DNA of 64,000 bases from Charina bottae (Eukaryota > Chordata > Lepidosauria > Squamata > Charinaidae). The translations under genes were made by a program, and so were the position numbers. This document shows, piece by piece, positions 33,561 through 46,471 of the stretch. Position 1 is the stretch's first letter. Each line of letters opens with the position of its first letter. The stretch is taken from contig JALMGJ010000008.1 in the NCBI GenBank assembly GCA_023362775.1, forward strand, positions 20,560,501 through 20,624,500. The letters run 5' to 3'. The notes below the pieces were generated by a model. The model worked only from the letters and a program-made list of their open reading frames with translations, ran no database searches and was not told where the DNA came from.

Positions 33561-34507
33561 CTCACTCGCTGGATCGTCACCTTGTTGTGGTGAGTGGGCT
33601 TGTGTGTTCCCAATGAACCCTGTGAGCGAAGCTGTCGGGAGTCATGTACTCCTGGTAGGGTCACCCATGGCGGTAAGGTCCAGGGGGAGGAACCAGACAA
33701 AGAACGATCCAAGAAAGTCCTCAACGGCAGAACAGGCAGAAGATAACAAGGTGTATTGTTACAACGGCTGCGAAGGCGGATGAAGGCTGCAGCAGACAAA
33801 AGGTCACCAATCGTCATGGTATCCATGCCATTGGATTAGAGCCTTTTTCTGTGAAGGTTGTGTGCTGATCGTTGTGCACCGATCTCCACACATAAAACAA
33901 ATTCACGCACAGGCGTCTTCCAACCACACCAAACCCAAAACAACCAAAAGTCCCATGGCGATTGACGAATGGCAACGGGGGCAGGACTGTGAAATCTGGA
34001 AGCTCCTAGTCATGGACCAGCACATGGGCGGTGGATACGGATTCAGTCGCCCTGACTCAAGGATCGAGGCAGTTGAGTAGTTCGGCAGCTGTATCCACGA
34101 CTGAGCAGCCCTATTTAGGATCCACTCTGCTCACCCCATATGGGGAGGGGGCTAGACTGGACCGGTCATGTTGTTTGAATGCCTGACCATCGTCTTCCAA
34201 AGCAGCTACTTTACTCCCAACTTACTGGGAAGCCCTAACTCATGGGCGTTTCAATTGGAGGTCATCCTTTATTAATGGCGCTATGGACTTTGAAGAAGCA
34301 CGAGTACAGGGCGAAAAGGAGAAAAGAGCTAAAAGGAAGGCACGTCAGGCAAACCCTCATCATGACCGTCTCCCACCCGGAAACCTATGCCCTCATTGTG
34401 GGAGGTTGTGCGGATCCAGAATTGGCCTTTATAGCCACTTACGGATCCACCGTTAAAATTTTACCTTTGGAAGACAATCTTACTCGGCTACGAGTGATCG
34501 CCAATGA
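33561..34507 (+). mobile_element. Internally deleted RTE-like LINE, 947 bp, 10-bp target duplication
   Basis: It begins ctcactcgctggatcgtcac and ends gtgatcgccaatga, exactly the ends of the 3923-bp element at 54431-58353. The word ttatggaata flanks it (33551-33560 and 34508-34517). Relative to the long copy it lacks positions corresponding to 55027-57911 (2885 bp) and 57980-58070 (91 bp). These two deletions account exactly for the length difference. It retains the 5' leader and the C-terminal zinc-finger region but no endonuclease or RT, so it is non-autonomous. Only scattered substitutions separate the copies. Confidence 0.95.
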
Positions 34508-34517
34508 TTATGGAATA

Positions 34518-34782
34518 ACACAGAAATTCTTAGAATGACTTCTGAATCTGGTTCAGCTGTTTAGCTCCTTTACTAAAACAAGTCCTAAAAAACTTAGCAT
34601 GTAATATCTGAACATCTCAGCTAAAATTACATTTTGCAGTTAGTGTAGCTTATGCTTTTTCCTTTAATGATAGTTTCCAGGGATAATGCCATACTAGTCT
34701 GCTTTCACCAAAAATATTTATAAGACATAGAATTTATTTTGTTGACAACAATCTTCATTATACCCATTCAAGATAAATTACA
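34518..34782. other. Unique AT-rich DNA
   Basis: Nothing recognised. Confidence 0.5.
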
Positions 34783-34868
34783 TATTTATATTTATATTTA
34801 TATTTATATTTATATTTATATTTATATTTATATTTATATTTATATTTATATTTATATTTATATTTATA
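34783..34868 (+). repeat. (TTTATA)n hexanucleotide array
   Basis: About 14 tandem TTTATA units, followed by imperfect tactgtata words to 34918. Confidence 0.95.
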
Positions 34869-34918
34869 TACATACACTGTATATATTGTATATACTGTAT
34901 ATACTGTACAGTATATGC

Positions 34919-35949
34919 AGCATCACTTTAGTGTCACAGTTTGTTCCTACAATAAGAATTGAAAACAAGGTGTGGCTGGCAATGCTGATCATAAAAAAAA
35001 GTTACCTATTTTCTTGCAAGTTGCATACTATTGGATGCAAAATAGTAAGAAGTAAATATCCTGTATAAGACAAGCAGAATAGATGCATCTTACTATGCTA
35101 TGTAACAGTTACACTCCCAGTAATTTGTTATTATACTACTTGTAGGAATCTAGCATTGCAGGTGGCATGGATAGCCTTGTCCAGTCTCACAATTCACAGC
35201 TTGACCTGATAAATTTATATGGTACCAGATGTTATAAGGCTAACCTAGCAGTTGTAGCAGAAAGCTTAGAATGCCACAGCATTACTTCAGATGGTGATGT
35301 TGCAACATGGAATGTACATGCACCATGGAGTTTTTCAGCTTTTCCAAAATCCCTTGGGACATACCTATAAATCTGAAGGGCTTCAACAACTTTTGATGTA
35401 GCCCAAAAAAGCTATTGAAGGAAATCAAAAACAAATACAGTAATAAGAAAACTGCATGGTACATTTAGAATTACATGTGTATGTATTTATAGAGATCCTT
35501 GAATGCTGTCCTTTGTTGGTTTCTGAAATAAAAATTTATGATATGAGCAAGAGCAAAGATTTATGTGGCAAATCATGATTTTAGGAATTAAATAGTCTTA
35601 TTTTTATTGCTCAAATGCTAAATAAATATATATGAGAGTAAATGACATGTTATAGAGAAGGATAACATATTTTTAGTAAAATGTAGCATTAACATACCCA
35701 AGCAAGACAACCATAATATAGTGAAGAATATCAGCCACTGTTGGGTCTTGGCATGTATGATCTAAATGCTGATGCTGAGCCACTGGATTTCAACAATTGT
35801 ATGACTATGCAGTATATTCATCTGATTGATTAAACAAAAAATTACTCCCAGATAAGCACTGTAGAACAAAATAGAGGCAAGCCATCCTTCATTTTGAAAT
35901 GTTTTTTTCTTAACATAATGTACTTAGTATACTCTATTCATTTCATTTA
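34919..35949. other. Unique AT-rich DNA
   Basis: No gene or repeat family recognised. Confidence 0.5.
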
Positions 35950-37560
35950 CTCTATTTCCTTTTTTTAAATAGTAATTTTAAGTTACTATTAAAAATTAAA
36001 AAGATAAAAACTAATACAAAATAAAAAATAAAAATGAAAAATAGAAAGTGTAGACAAACTAAATACAAAATAAAAAATAAAAAATAGAAAGAAAAAATAA
36101 AAGGTGCAGAAATGAAAAAATAGAAATAAAAATAGAAAAGAAATAAAAAGTAAGAATGCAGGAAAGAAAAAGAAAGGAAATATATAAAGAAATGACTTCC
36201 CCCTTCATCACAACAATTATAAACAATTTTAGTAACTTATCACCTTCTCTTAAAATACAACAAATGATCTCTTCTTCCCATATCTTCCCATATTGTTACT
36301 TTTAATGATCTTGAGTCTTTAGCCCCTTCAAATAATGTCCTAGAACTTGATTTCTTTTCATTTTTCTTTGTCCTTTCTCACAAAATTCTTCAAGTCTCTT
36401 TTGTAAATCCAATATAGGGAAATTATCCAGGTCACTCTCTTGGTTTGTTATTTGTATATCCGTTCTAATTATTAAGACATCAGCCAGTTTCCTTTGTATG
36501 TCCAATGTAGCATTTTTTTCCATATAATCCTTGTAGCCTGTTACTTTTAAATCCACTTTCATATCAGTCTCAATCTTGTCAGATTAAATTTGTTCCTCTT
36601 TCATAACATTTTTGAAACACAGTCTATATATAGAGGCAGACACTCTTAAAATTAACTTCTGGGTCCATTGTTCAAAAATATTCTTCAATATGTCGAATGT
36701 TAAAACATTTTGCTCCATTCTGTGTTAGTAAATTTAAGTGTTAAATTCAAATTTAAGTATTCTTCTCCTTTAATTATAATCTTTAGTTCATTCTAGTTCC
36801 CTCTAGTGTCCAACCTTCAAAGTCTCATCCTATCATGTTTTTTTTAAGAGTATTCAAAACAAAAGCATTTTCCCATGGGAAGGATTCTTATAATTAATTC
36901 CAAAATCTTATTTCAATTCCATCTGGACCCTTAGTCTGTTTGTAACCTTCTAAATTCAAAGTTTTAATCACTTTTTTGCTGTTTATTTCAGAAAAAAAAT
37001 TAAGTTAAACTTGTATTTAATTTTGTATTTAAAATTTCTTTCACTAAGGAAACTCACCCGGTGCAGTAAAACCTGTTCATCGAAAGGTTCCTAATAGCTG
37101 AAAAGCAGATAACAAGCAATATCTTGTTGTGATTAGACAAGGAAGTATGCAAACCTAGTGTCTTTGTTGAAGATGCCGACCTGGTTTGAGCAAAAATATT
37201 CTATTCCCTTGTCTCCCAGGGAGACGAAATCCGATGAAGACTGCTGTCATGCAGTCTCCTTGCGAGATACAACTGTCTGGAGCACTTGTGGGTGATCTCA
37301 AGTCCTCTCCTTGCCCAGAAAGGAATTACAAAGAGCCAGTCTATTGCCGGCTTTCCATTCCACTGCAATTGTTGGCTCTGCTTTTCGTGGAGCTGTCTTC
37401 AGTTTGCCATTTCTTCCCTGGAAGCTCATTTATTCCATTTCCTTTAGAAACTTTGGAAAAGTATGATACTATCTCTAACAAACCTTTCTTTAATAAAAGG
37501 GTCAACTTGTAAATTTTTTCAGTGAGCAGCATGCTGTTGGAACCCTTCTCCAACTAAGCT
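35950..37560 (-). mobile_element. Probable L1-like/half-L1 element, minus strand, decayed
   Basis: The left end is A-rich on the plus strand with actaatacaaaa words like the 3' end of the L1 at 27240. On the minus strand a frame starting MEQNVLTFDILKN (about 36718) and continuing, after one stop, through KVDLKVTGYK to LKGLKTQDH (36302) looks like an L1 ORF1-type coiled-coil protein. The right part (37060-37520) is less AT-rich and would be the 5' UTR. It shares words such as gcagtggaatgg and gggagaca with the 5' part of the element at 52328. No target duplication found, so limits and identity are tentative. Confidence 0.4.
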
Positions 37561-37922
37561 GCTTAGAGAAGGTAATGCTATATAATCTGGAAGAAATAAC
37601 AGGTGAAAATGTGGCATAAAATTTCATCCTCAGGCCTATAAAAACACTGGCAAAAAAAGTGGTTTAGCTGAGGGAAATATCCTTCCTAAAATCAACATCA
37701 CAGAAATGGAAATTATATCTGAGAATGGAGCCAAAATTCCATACTCGTGTTCTAACATAGAGCATTGTGACCTACACTAATAGGGATAGTACAGACCTGC
37801 CAGAATGGTAATAAATAATTCATATGTGGCATAAACCCATACAATACTAGTTAGAAAAAGCAACTTCTTCATAAAGAGAAGTAATTTCAAAAGTTAGTGA
37901 ATAATAGCTTCTTAAATGGGGT
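37561..37922. other. Unique DNA
   Basis: Nothing recognised. Confidence 0.5.
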
Positions 37923-37927
37923 GAAGA

Positions 37928-38282
37928 TGTTGGTGCATTATTCTTTTGAGGAGTAAGTCACAGCAATATAGCCTTATTGGGTAATCACCTGTAAACTTTG
38001 AAAGGTCAGGCAGCATGTGATCCAGGCTGAAGAGTATAAAAGAGCTTGCCTGCCTGCCCGCCCTGCCTTTCTGCTTACTCTGTTTCTGTTTACTTGTTAC
38101 TACTATCTGGTATGTGGAATTGTAATACCTCCAGGGATCTGGAAGAGGACTGTAAATATTATCTGTTTGAATGAGAAGCTAATGTAACTGCAACTAATTT
38201 ACTACAATGACTGGCGTCTTTATTGGTCTGTACTGCTAAAGCTTCTGCTACTCTGTGTGTGCAAGAAAACACACCTCCAACA
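37928..38282 (+). mobile_element. Solo copia LTR, 5-bp target duplication
   Basis: A 355-bp unit TGTTGG...CCAACA with exact gaaga on both sides (37923-37927 and 38283-38287) and TATA box tataaaag at 38035-38042. Same family as the LTRs of the deleted copia element at 30872-32222, opposite orientation. Arises by recombination between two LTRs of a former full element. Confidence 0.93.
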
Positions 38283-38287
38283 GAAGA

Positions 38288-40273
38288 TATATCTCTTTGT
38301 CATTAGCTTTTAACGATAGGAAGGGCAATCTTCAAAGCATTACTATTACGTGATGGCCATTCATTTTATCGAAATATTAAATGAATTGAGCTGAATAGCA
38401 GAAATAGATCGTGAACTTTGTTTGGCAGATCAAAAAGCATTCAAGGTCTGATTCCAAATTCAGTCTCTGAAAACCTCTGTTGAATCAGATGTGACTGGCA
38501 TGGGGTAGGATTCTATGTGTGTGTGATACATTATGGTAAGTATGCATAAATAGGTGTTGTGTATACATGGGTGAGTGGCATAATGAATGAATGCAAGTTA
38601 TGCATGATAATATACTGAACGTCTGAATCAGTGAATAAATGGAGATATGTGTGAGAATGGAGTGTGGATGTAATATCTGCATATATTTAAGGGTTAGGGT
38701 TAATCATGGCCACCTTTGAACTGATCCTGTATTGTCTTTATAGTAATCCTTTCCATCTCCGACACAAGGTCTGTTGAAGATTTGCTAGAATGGAATGACA
38801 TCCTTGGAACAAAAAAATATTCTGTATTGTTCTAGAGATGATCAGAATTCTATACCTGGGTATCTTGATGCCTTGTATTCTTATAGGTATTAGTAAAAAA
38901 AAAAACTTGGTTCATGACCTCTATTTTGTTTTTCCTAATTGAGGAGCCCAGCAGGGAAAGGTGATAAGAGTTAGGATTGCATCTAGGATTATGTTAAGAT
39001 TTACTTCTAGTCAATCTGCCCAAGGAATAAATATAAACTAAGGCTATTACTTAACTAAAACTTAGCTCCAGAAATTAGCTTAAGCAATGAAGGTCAGCAA
39101 TGGAACATAGAGACTATTATTAACATAGGAAGCACTTCAAATATGTGCTGAGTACTACTTTAACTACCAGGCTTAATGCTCCTAAGATTAGTGTGTGCTT
39201 TCCAGCAATGTTTTACTTCTGGCATTAAGTATGTCGTTATATATAGTTCAAATTCATGGGTCAATTTATCCCTAGAATCTCCTGATAAATTAAGTGTTGA
39301 CTGGTCAGATTACAAATGACAATTGAAATTAATTTTTAAGATAGGTGAAAGGTAAGTTCTACTTTACTTGGTAATAAGGGATCTAATGGAAGTAAATATT
39401 TTCTATAACTAGAAAAAATTAGACTTTCTTCTCCGAATAGGAAGGAATATTGGGTTTCATATACATCAGCTACATTACATGAACATTGGCAAAATACTGA
39501 AAGCTCTGCTGAGTGTTATGGAAACCCAGTTGGATGTACAGAAACTTAGTGGTATGGCTCTTTTTCTCCTCATTTAAGATATAATCAATAAATTATTTCT
39601 TGCCAAAAGGTCCAAATGTAAATCAAAGCAAAGAAAGTAACTAAGCTGTCCTTTTCAGGGTCCAGCCTTCTGTGGAAACTATGTTGTGTAAAATGCTTTA
39701 ATCTGCTTTATGCCAGATAAAGTCTGCAGTTTGGGATTGCATGCTAGTGACCTGAGAGAGGCTTCTGTTCTGAAGCTTATCTTGAGTAGCCTTTTAGAAA
39801 ACTCGCCTTCTGCAGCTTTTATTGACAGAAGCTGTCAGAGCAACACAACTCCATATCATTTTATGGACCTTTTACTCACAGGAATTCATCTTTGTAACTT
39901 TTCCTTTTCTGGGAATAATTACAAAGCAATAGATCAGAGAAGGAAACATATGATACTCTTCTTCTGCACTGATGCATGAATACACTGGGGTAAGGATTCA
40001 GTGGTGGAAGATCAACCATTCAAGAATGAAATTAATGTCTGAAGTTTTCTTTGATCAAGACATTCAAGGCATTTCTGCATCAGAGATTAAATTAGGACTA
40101 TTTTAAACACTGCGCATGGTCCATTTAAATTGAAAAGAATTTCTGTCTTTTATAGGGAGCAAAGCAAACTGGAAAATTCTGGAAACATTTTTTCTTTGGT
40201 GAAAGGAATGGAAAATCTGGTTGGAGAATTGATTTTGAAATAGGGAATCTTCTGGGGCATTTAAGAGATTAAT
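38288..40273. other. Unique AT-rich DNA
   Basis: No gene recognised. A GT-rich patch lies at 38515-38530; gggttagggtta at 38690-38702 is only two telomere-like units. Confidence 0.5.
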
Positions 40274-40399
40274 TAAGAGGGAAATAAAGTAGGGAATTTG
40301 ATTACCTTGGCTTTATTGTCTATTTATTATCTGAAGTAAGAGGGAAATAAAGTAGGGAATTTGATTACCTTGGCTTTATTGTCTATTTATTATCTGAAA
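40274..40399 (+). repeat. 63-bp tandem duplication
   Basis: Two copies of a 63-bp unit (starting taagagggaaataaagtagg) at 40274-40336 and 40337-40399. They differ by eye only at the last base or so. Confidence 0.95.
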
Positions 40400-40571
40400 T
40401 AAGATATTTGTCTCCATTTTATTCAGCACTGTTTCCAGTAAAGCACTTCTAAGAATATTACAATGACAGCATGAAGGCCAAAAGCCATTCTCCTGTTATA
40501 GTATTGAAAGCTATAATCCAACTTACTGTATTATGGAAGTTCAGTATAACCACATAAATTAATGTGATGTG

Positions 40572-40645
40572 CATTATTTATTTATTTATAATTCAAATTT
40601 ATCACCGCCCATCTCCCCCAACAGGGGACTCTCATTAACCAAGAA
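40572..40645 (-). mobile_element. L2-like LINE 3' terminus, minus strand
   Basis: On the minus strand gttgggggagatgggcggtg then ataaatttgaatt and (AAAT)n, the typical L2 end. Confidence 0.6.
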
Positions 40646-43511
40646 AAGGTAAATTTTGCAAGATGATTGGAGGCTGGAGGCACCAACTATTGCATCTGAA
40701 GTTCTGGCTTTTTGAAGGGAAATGTAATATAAAGAGGTAATTTGTTTTCTCAATGATTATTTCTAAACTGATTGCAGATCTTACAACCGAGCAACAGGCA
40801 TAATTATTTGCAGTGCCAAGCTGTTATAAAGTTTCAGCTGGCTCTCTTCAATATATAAAATATTTTATTTTCACATGTGCTTTGTACTGTATGTGTGCAT
40901 GTGGATGAAAATTAGCAAGCTGGCAAGGAGCTTTCTGAAACATGTGTACATCTGCAAAGGACTTTAAAAGAAACAGATGATAAAACCAACTCAGTATATT
41001 TTTTATATATGTTCTCTTGAATTTATGATCAGTTAAATCATATTGTTATATATGTTGTATTTTGATTCCATTTAACTTAAGGTATACTGTCATGAAAACA
41101 GAACAGATCTCTGAGTCTGTCTGGCTAATAAACTGTCAATGCAAGAATTATGTAAGAAGAGGAAACAGAAACTCTTTTGAATTGGTGATGCTCTACAAAC
41201 TTTTCTCTTTAATTATCTCCATTGTGGATTGGAATGGAATACTGGGAAACAACTCCAGAATGTCCTCCTTTTCACTTTTACATCTTTCCATGAATTGTTG
41301 AGCAAACTCTGAAGAGGGGAACCTTCTCTACTTATGGAAAATTCTTAGGGTAGCTTGAACCCTGACTATACCGATTGCTAAATGACAAAAGAGATATCTA
41401 TAACCTCTGTGCTCCATAAGTTTGCAATAAAACTTATTAAGGAATAAGTAAGTTGAGAAATGGCATGCAAGAGAGGTAAGGTTTGGTAACATATATAACT
41501 CTGCCTCATGAGATATTTTCTTACATCAATATTAAAATAGTTGCATTGACTACCAGTTTGTTACCAAGACAGGTTGATGAACCTATAAGGCTTTCCCACT
41601 GCTGTAACTATCAGGGACACTCTTTGTCATCCGTCAGCCTATGGATACAGTTTTGGTGTAAACCAGAGAAAAAGCCTTCTCTGTTGGGGTTTCATCCAAG
41701 AAAGTAAGCATGCATCATTACTGTTGCAGTTTAGGTACATGCTGAAAATGTACTTGTATTGGTATTTTATAAGTATGATCATATGGATGTATACTGGCAT
41801 TACAGTCATTTATTAGAATGCATAGTTAGGTAACTAATAGTATTTTTTAATTTAGTATTTTTAAATATTGTTATGTTGCAGCTTGCTGTTGTTCTTGGCC
41901 TGAATATGTTTACATAAAACATATGTTTTTGGTAGAATGTTTCGGTACAACCTCAAATATGTACAACTCAAAAATGTCACAAACTTCACAATTTTTATGC
42001 ATACTGTATTCTATTATTCCTGCCTGCTTCATGCTTACTTTAACTTTTGATATTAGACAGTGAGGCATGGAGCACAAAAGAGGAAGCATTGTTGTTCCTG
42101 GCACACATGAGCTAGAACATACAGTAAGGAATTCTCACTAAACTTCAATCAAAACCACTACTTGGAAATATCCTTTCATATTTGCAGGTATATGCATATG
42201 TATCTGGTACTGTATGTCAGCTCAAATTGAAATGTCCAAAATGGCCGCATGAAAATACATTAAGGCTGAACACAGAAGAAGAAACAGATTGTTTGGTTTT
42301 CTCGTTTCCATGGTATTGATGATTCAGCCCTATAATGTACTAGCCAGAAGGAAATCCAACCCTATATTTTTTTTCTGTAGTACAGCTCTCTTGATTTTAT
42401 TGGATATCAGATTTTCTTTCATATCACAATATTCATTATAGCTGTTGCCAGTCCTGATACCTTATCCTCAGTCAAGGCCAAAAAAGAGGAGTTGACTGAA
42501 ATAAATGTTCATTTGTGTGTGTTTATAGAAATGGAGATTCAGAAAGATCGTGTTTATGGTTTTCCTGATTTCATTAGAAGTATTACATCTTATTCCAAGG
42601 TGTGGTAAACATTCAGTGCATAGAAGTCACAGAAAGTTATATCTTGGGTCAGCTTGATTAAGAATTTTCTATTGCATAAGAAAGTCAGCAGTGCAGCAAG
42701 CTTTCTAGAGTAGTTGCGCAACAGCCTTTCTAATATTGGTATTGTAAGACACTAGTGAATTAGCTAAGTTTTGGATTAAAATGGAAAGGAAAAATTTAAG
42801 GGGTGAGGTATGAATCAGTGGCTCCTATGCTAGAGAAAACTGTTGCATCAACATGGTTCTGATACCGTCCAAGTCTTTCAAGAGAATGGCCAAATATCTA
42901 TTGACTTGGAAAGGTGGGAAGAAAAAAAGTAGAATTTAAACCCAGGAACGCAGACCTATAAAATGACTTTGATTTTTGTGTACTCTAGCAGGCAAATATT
43001 CCTTGTATATATGACTTTACTTTGATCTGCAATAAAGAGTGTAATCTTGCAGAGTCAAGCCAGTGAGTCTTCTGCTAAGTAAGCCAAATCCTGAATAAAG
43101 GGTTAAGCATCTGGAAAGTGGAGCCATGTCTGCTGTGAGATGTGACAAAAAGCAAGCTAGAAAGCTAACCAAGATATAACCCTTGTGGCTCAGTGAAGTA
43201 TTTAAATGTCTATAGTGTAGGGCTTAACAAATGGATTTTGTGGTAAACTTGACTGTCACAAAAATCTGTTGATAAGAAGTCACAATGGAAATGTTGCTTT
43301 TGCCATTTCCTTTAGCCTCACAGAATGTTCTGTATCTTTCCAGATTATTCTTCTCTTTTGGGGGAAAAGGTAAGTACAATTTCAAACAAAGCCCAGAGCT
43401 GAGGTCAAGCATCATTTTTATCTTATAAGAAGCCTATTTTGAGGCCCAGAAGCATTAATGTAGATACTGATGTTAGAGACTGGCAGTTTGCTTTGTAACT
43501 TCCTGGGCAGG
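40646..43511. other. Unique AT-rich DNA, no gene seen
   Basis: No repeat family or coding segment recognised on either strand. Confidence 0.5.
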
Positions 43512-43525
43512 ATTGCTGTTAGGTA

Positions 43526-43694
43526 ACGGTAAAGGTTCCCCCCGCACATTTGTGCAGTCGTGTCCGACTCTAGGGGCCGGTGCTCATCTCCGTTTGTTAG
43601 CCGAAGAGCCAGCGCTGTCCGAAGATGCTTCCACGGTCATGTGGCCGGCGTGACGCACACGGAACGCTGTTACTTTCCCACCAAAGTGGTACCT
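43526..43694 (-). mobile_element. 5'-truncated tRNA-derived SINE with target duplication
   Basis: The same family as 12787-13120, ending ggtaaaggttccccccgcac at its left edge. Flanked by attgctgttaggta (43512-43525) and attgccgttaggta (43695-43708), 13 of 14 identical. The tRNA head is missing. Confidence 0.9.
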
Positions 43695-43708
43695 ATTGCC
43701 GTTAGGTA

Positions 43709-45436
43709 CCCAGGGACATATCTATGATGCCTAGCTCAAAAAGTTAATATTTTATAATGTTATGATTATACATTCAGTGAGCGTTCAGAATGACAGTTCT
43801 CACTATAAAAGCAAGAACAGAAATCTATGAAGTTTTTTTGCACTCTTACAATGTACGTTGTTAATTGGCTCATTTTCTTTGGATCTGATTGCAATGTGGT
43901 CTTTTACAGTTCTCATGGGATATTGAAAAGAAATAATGCAGTCTCTGACTTTACCAAATGTGACACTTATTTAGTATTTGATACCTGATGCAATGTTGAC
44001 ATTACTGCCAATCAAATAGTAATGTAACACAATGCAATGCAAATGGCACTGTATATAATATCTTTACATAACAAATACTTGGTATGTGTTTCAGCTAAAT
44101 TTATTGGATTTGAGAAATTAGAAAGCTTTAGTTTGTTTATGTGAGTGGAGCACCATTTGTCTACAGCTATTTCACAGTTGCTTTACATTCGTTGATTAAT
44201 ACTGATTGCTTCAGTTGCATAAACTGTAAGGTATAAGTGTTTCAATTCATTTTTTAAATTGAAATCTAATTCCACTGATCACATGAACATAAAAATGAAA
44301 TAATAAATACTAGGTATTTTGTACCTAGTTTTTTCCTATATCTTTGCTCTTTTCTGAATAATTAAGTCCAGCATTGAGGTAACATATGCAGAGCAATTCT
44401 ATACATGTCTACTCTCTGAAGAAGACTTAAGTGATGCTTATACCCTGTTAAATATGTATGGATGTTAAATATATAAGTCTTAATATTTGAACACAGCATT
44501 AAGGGAAGCTGACTTATGTTAGATCACATTTTGTCATTTATCCTAGTAGAGTACTGACAGAAATTGCTTCCCATCGCCTGCCTCCAGATTCTTTAACTGG
44601 ATTAAAATCAGGATTTCTGCATTCAAGAATATCCTGAGTCACTGAGTTCCTTTGTAGTATTTAATTTGCAGTATACCTTTTAACTTTTTCAGCTCCAGAA
44701 CAATTGCACCTCACCTCCATTTTGAATAATAATTCTGAGGTAGTGAAGTCATCACCGTTGAATTTTTGATGTGTCTTCAGCTATCCCAGAACACACTATC
44801 ACTTTCTGGAAAATGTTTAATAATACAGGTTGAGTCAGAATACAGATTTCAAAAAAAATGTACATGTAGAACAAAGGAGAAGGATTTCATATTTCCCTCC
44901 CTATCCAGTATATTTTACTTCTAGACCATGCAAATTTGATGGCAATTTTCCACAGAGGCATGATTTTCCACTAATTGTTGACAGGAAGCAAAGTAAAATT
45001 GTCTGTTTGGCTTAAAATAGGCTTTAAAAAATCTGGAGAATTTTTTAAAATTCTCTTCCAAAACTCATTTTAAAAACAGACTCCAAATCCTTCCTCATAC
45101 CTTGAGTAATATAATCTGATAATATAAACTGTTTACTCTTTTCCTTACCTATCCAAAAAATTAAAATAATAATGAAATCCGTTTTCCAAAATCGACTCAC
45201 CCTAATGTATTTTATTGTTTTAATTGTTTTGTATTTTTAATGTATGTCATTAAAACAATCATAACAATCTTGTATGGAGGCCTGAAAAAAGATGTGGCTG
45301 CTTTAAAGTGGCGGTGAACTTCTATATCCGTATATTTTCAAACATCTCTTCTGAATAATTTTGAAAGATGAACAGACCTACCTTATATCTTGCCAGAAAA
45401 CCCATTGATTATGCAAGTTAAAAATATCATCAATAA
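43709..45436. other. Unique AT-rich DNA
   Basis: No gene. 45190-45330 has ttttattgttttaattgttt and a gtggcggtg word that may be an old L2 3' UTR; too decayed to call. Confidence 0.45.
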
Positions 45437-45525
45437 AGGATAGGATAGGATAGGATAGGATAGGATAGGATAGGGTAGGGTAGGGTAGGGTAGGGTAGGG
45501 TAGGGTAGGGTAGGGGAGGAATATT
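45437..45525 (+). repeat. Pentanucleotide array switching from TAGGA to TAGGG
   Basis: Six TAGGA units (to 45470) followed by about eleven TAGGG units (45471-45525). The second block meets the G3-loop-G3 pattern for a G-quadruplex on the plus strand. Confidence 0.95.
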
Positions 45526-46419
45526 AGAAATTTCCTTGTTCAGTTCACGCACAACTATTTTTACTGAAAAAAGTGCATTTATGCATTTTGTTGAATGAGA
45601 TTTGCCAGGTCTGTGTTAAAGATATGTAAGACTATGTATATTCTGCAGCATAGCAACCAACTGTTGCTGGCCTCTGAAGTTTAAAAACCAGAACACTGGA
45701 ATATTTTATTCACAACTGGATTTTCTCTATCTGCATCCACCGTGAGGAAACAATCTTCTTCTTTTGAAACTTGTTAAGTATATGATTGTGCCATTTAGGT
45801 CATAAACAGGCACGCGAAACTGAAATGGTAATGATGGGAAGAACTGCTTCTTGGCACACAGCCTTAGTTTCATCAACTAAGAAGCAGTCCATAGAGCTCT
45901 GTACTACAAATAAACAGAAGATTTGGGTCCCCTCTGACTGACTGGGTGGTTCTTTTTGAAGAAAGAGTTGTGATTTTTGGCACACACTGGTAGCACATGG
46001 GTAATACTAGTGGAAAGTATACACCAGTCCAGTTTGTGGCTCAGCTGTCAGGAATACAGATTTCATTACCAATATACAGTAAGTGCTTGCTTCTTTATGT
46101 AGTCCCAGTTCCAATTTAGTTTCAACTGAAGGAAATTCTTTGGCTTCACTGCCACTCAATGGATAAATGCATAGACTGGGTAATCTTTTTTCCTGGAGAA
46201 CACATTCTGTTATTCTCAGTGTCTACTATTATTGAAAAAGTCAAGTATTTTAGGATGCATTCAGATGATAATGCTGATGCCACAGTGGAATAGGTTTAAA
46301 ATTGCGTCCTCACTGGTCATGTAAATACTCTCATTTTAACTTTTCTAGAAAGATTCTTTTCGATATCATTCATTTGTTGACAGCTTAAGGCTAGATCTAG
46401 GTTTTCTTTCTGTTCCTCC
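45526..46419. other. Unique DNA
   Basis: Nothing recognised. Confidence 0.5.

Positions 46420-46471
<52 letters not shown>
46420..46471 (+). repeat. (AGTA)n microsatellite
   Basis: About 13 tandem tetranucleotides. Confidence 0.95.

Noticed and set aside
34734..35068. 109-codon frame rich in Ile/Tyr
   Set aside because: Mostly translation of the (TTTATA)n array.
37186..37512. 108-codon plus-strand frame
   Set aside because: Lies opposite the presumed 5' region of a minus-strand L1-like element; no motif, and codons look random.
38690..38702. Interstitial telomeric repeat
   Set aside because: Only two TTAGGG-like units, expected by chance.
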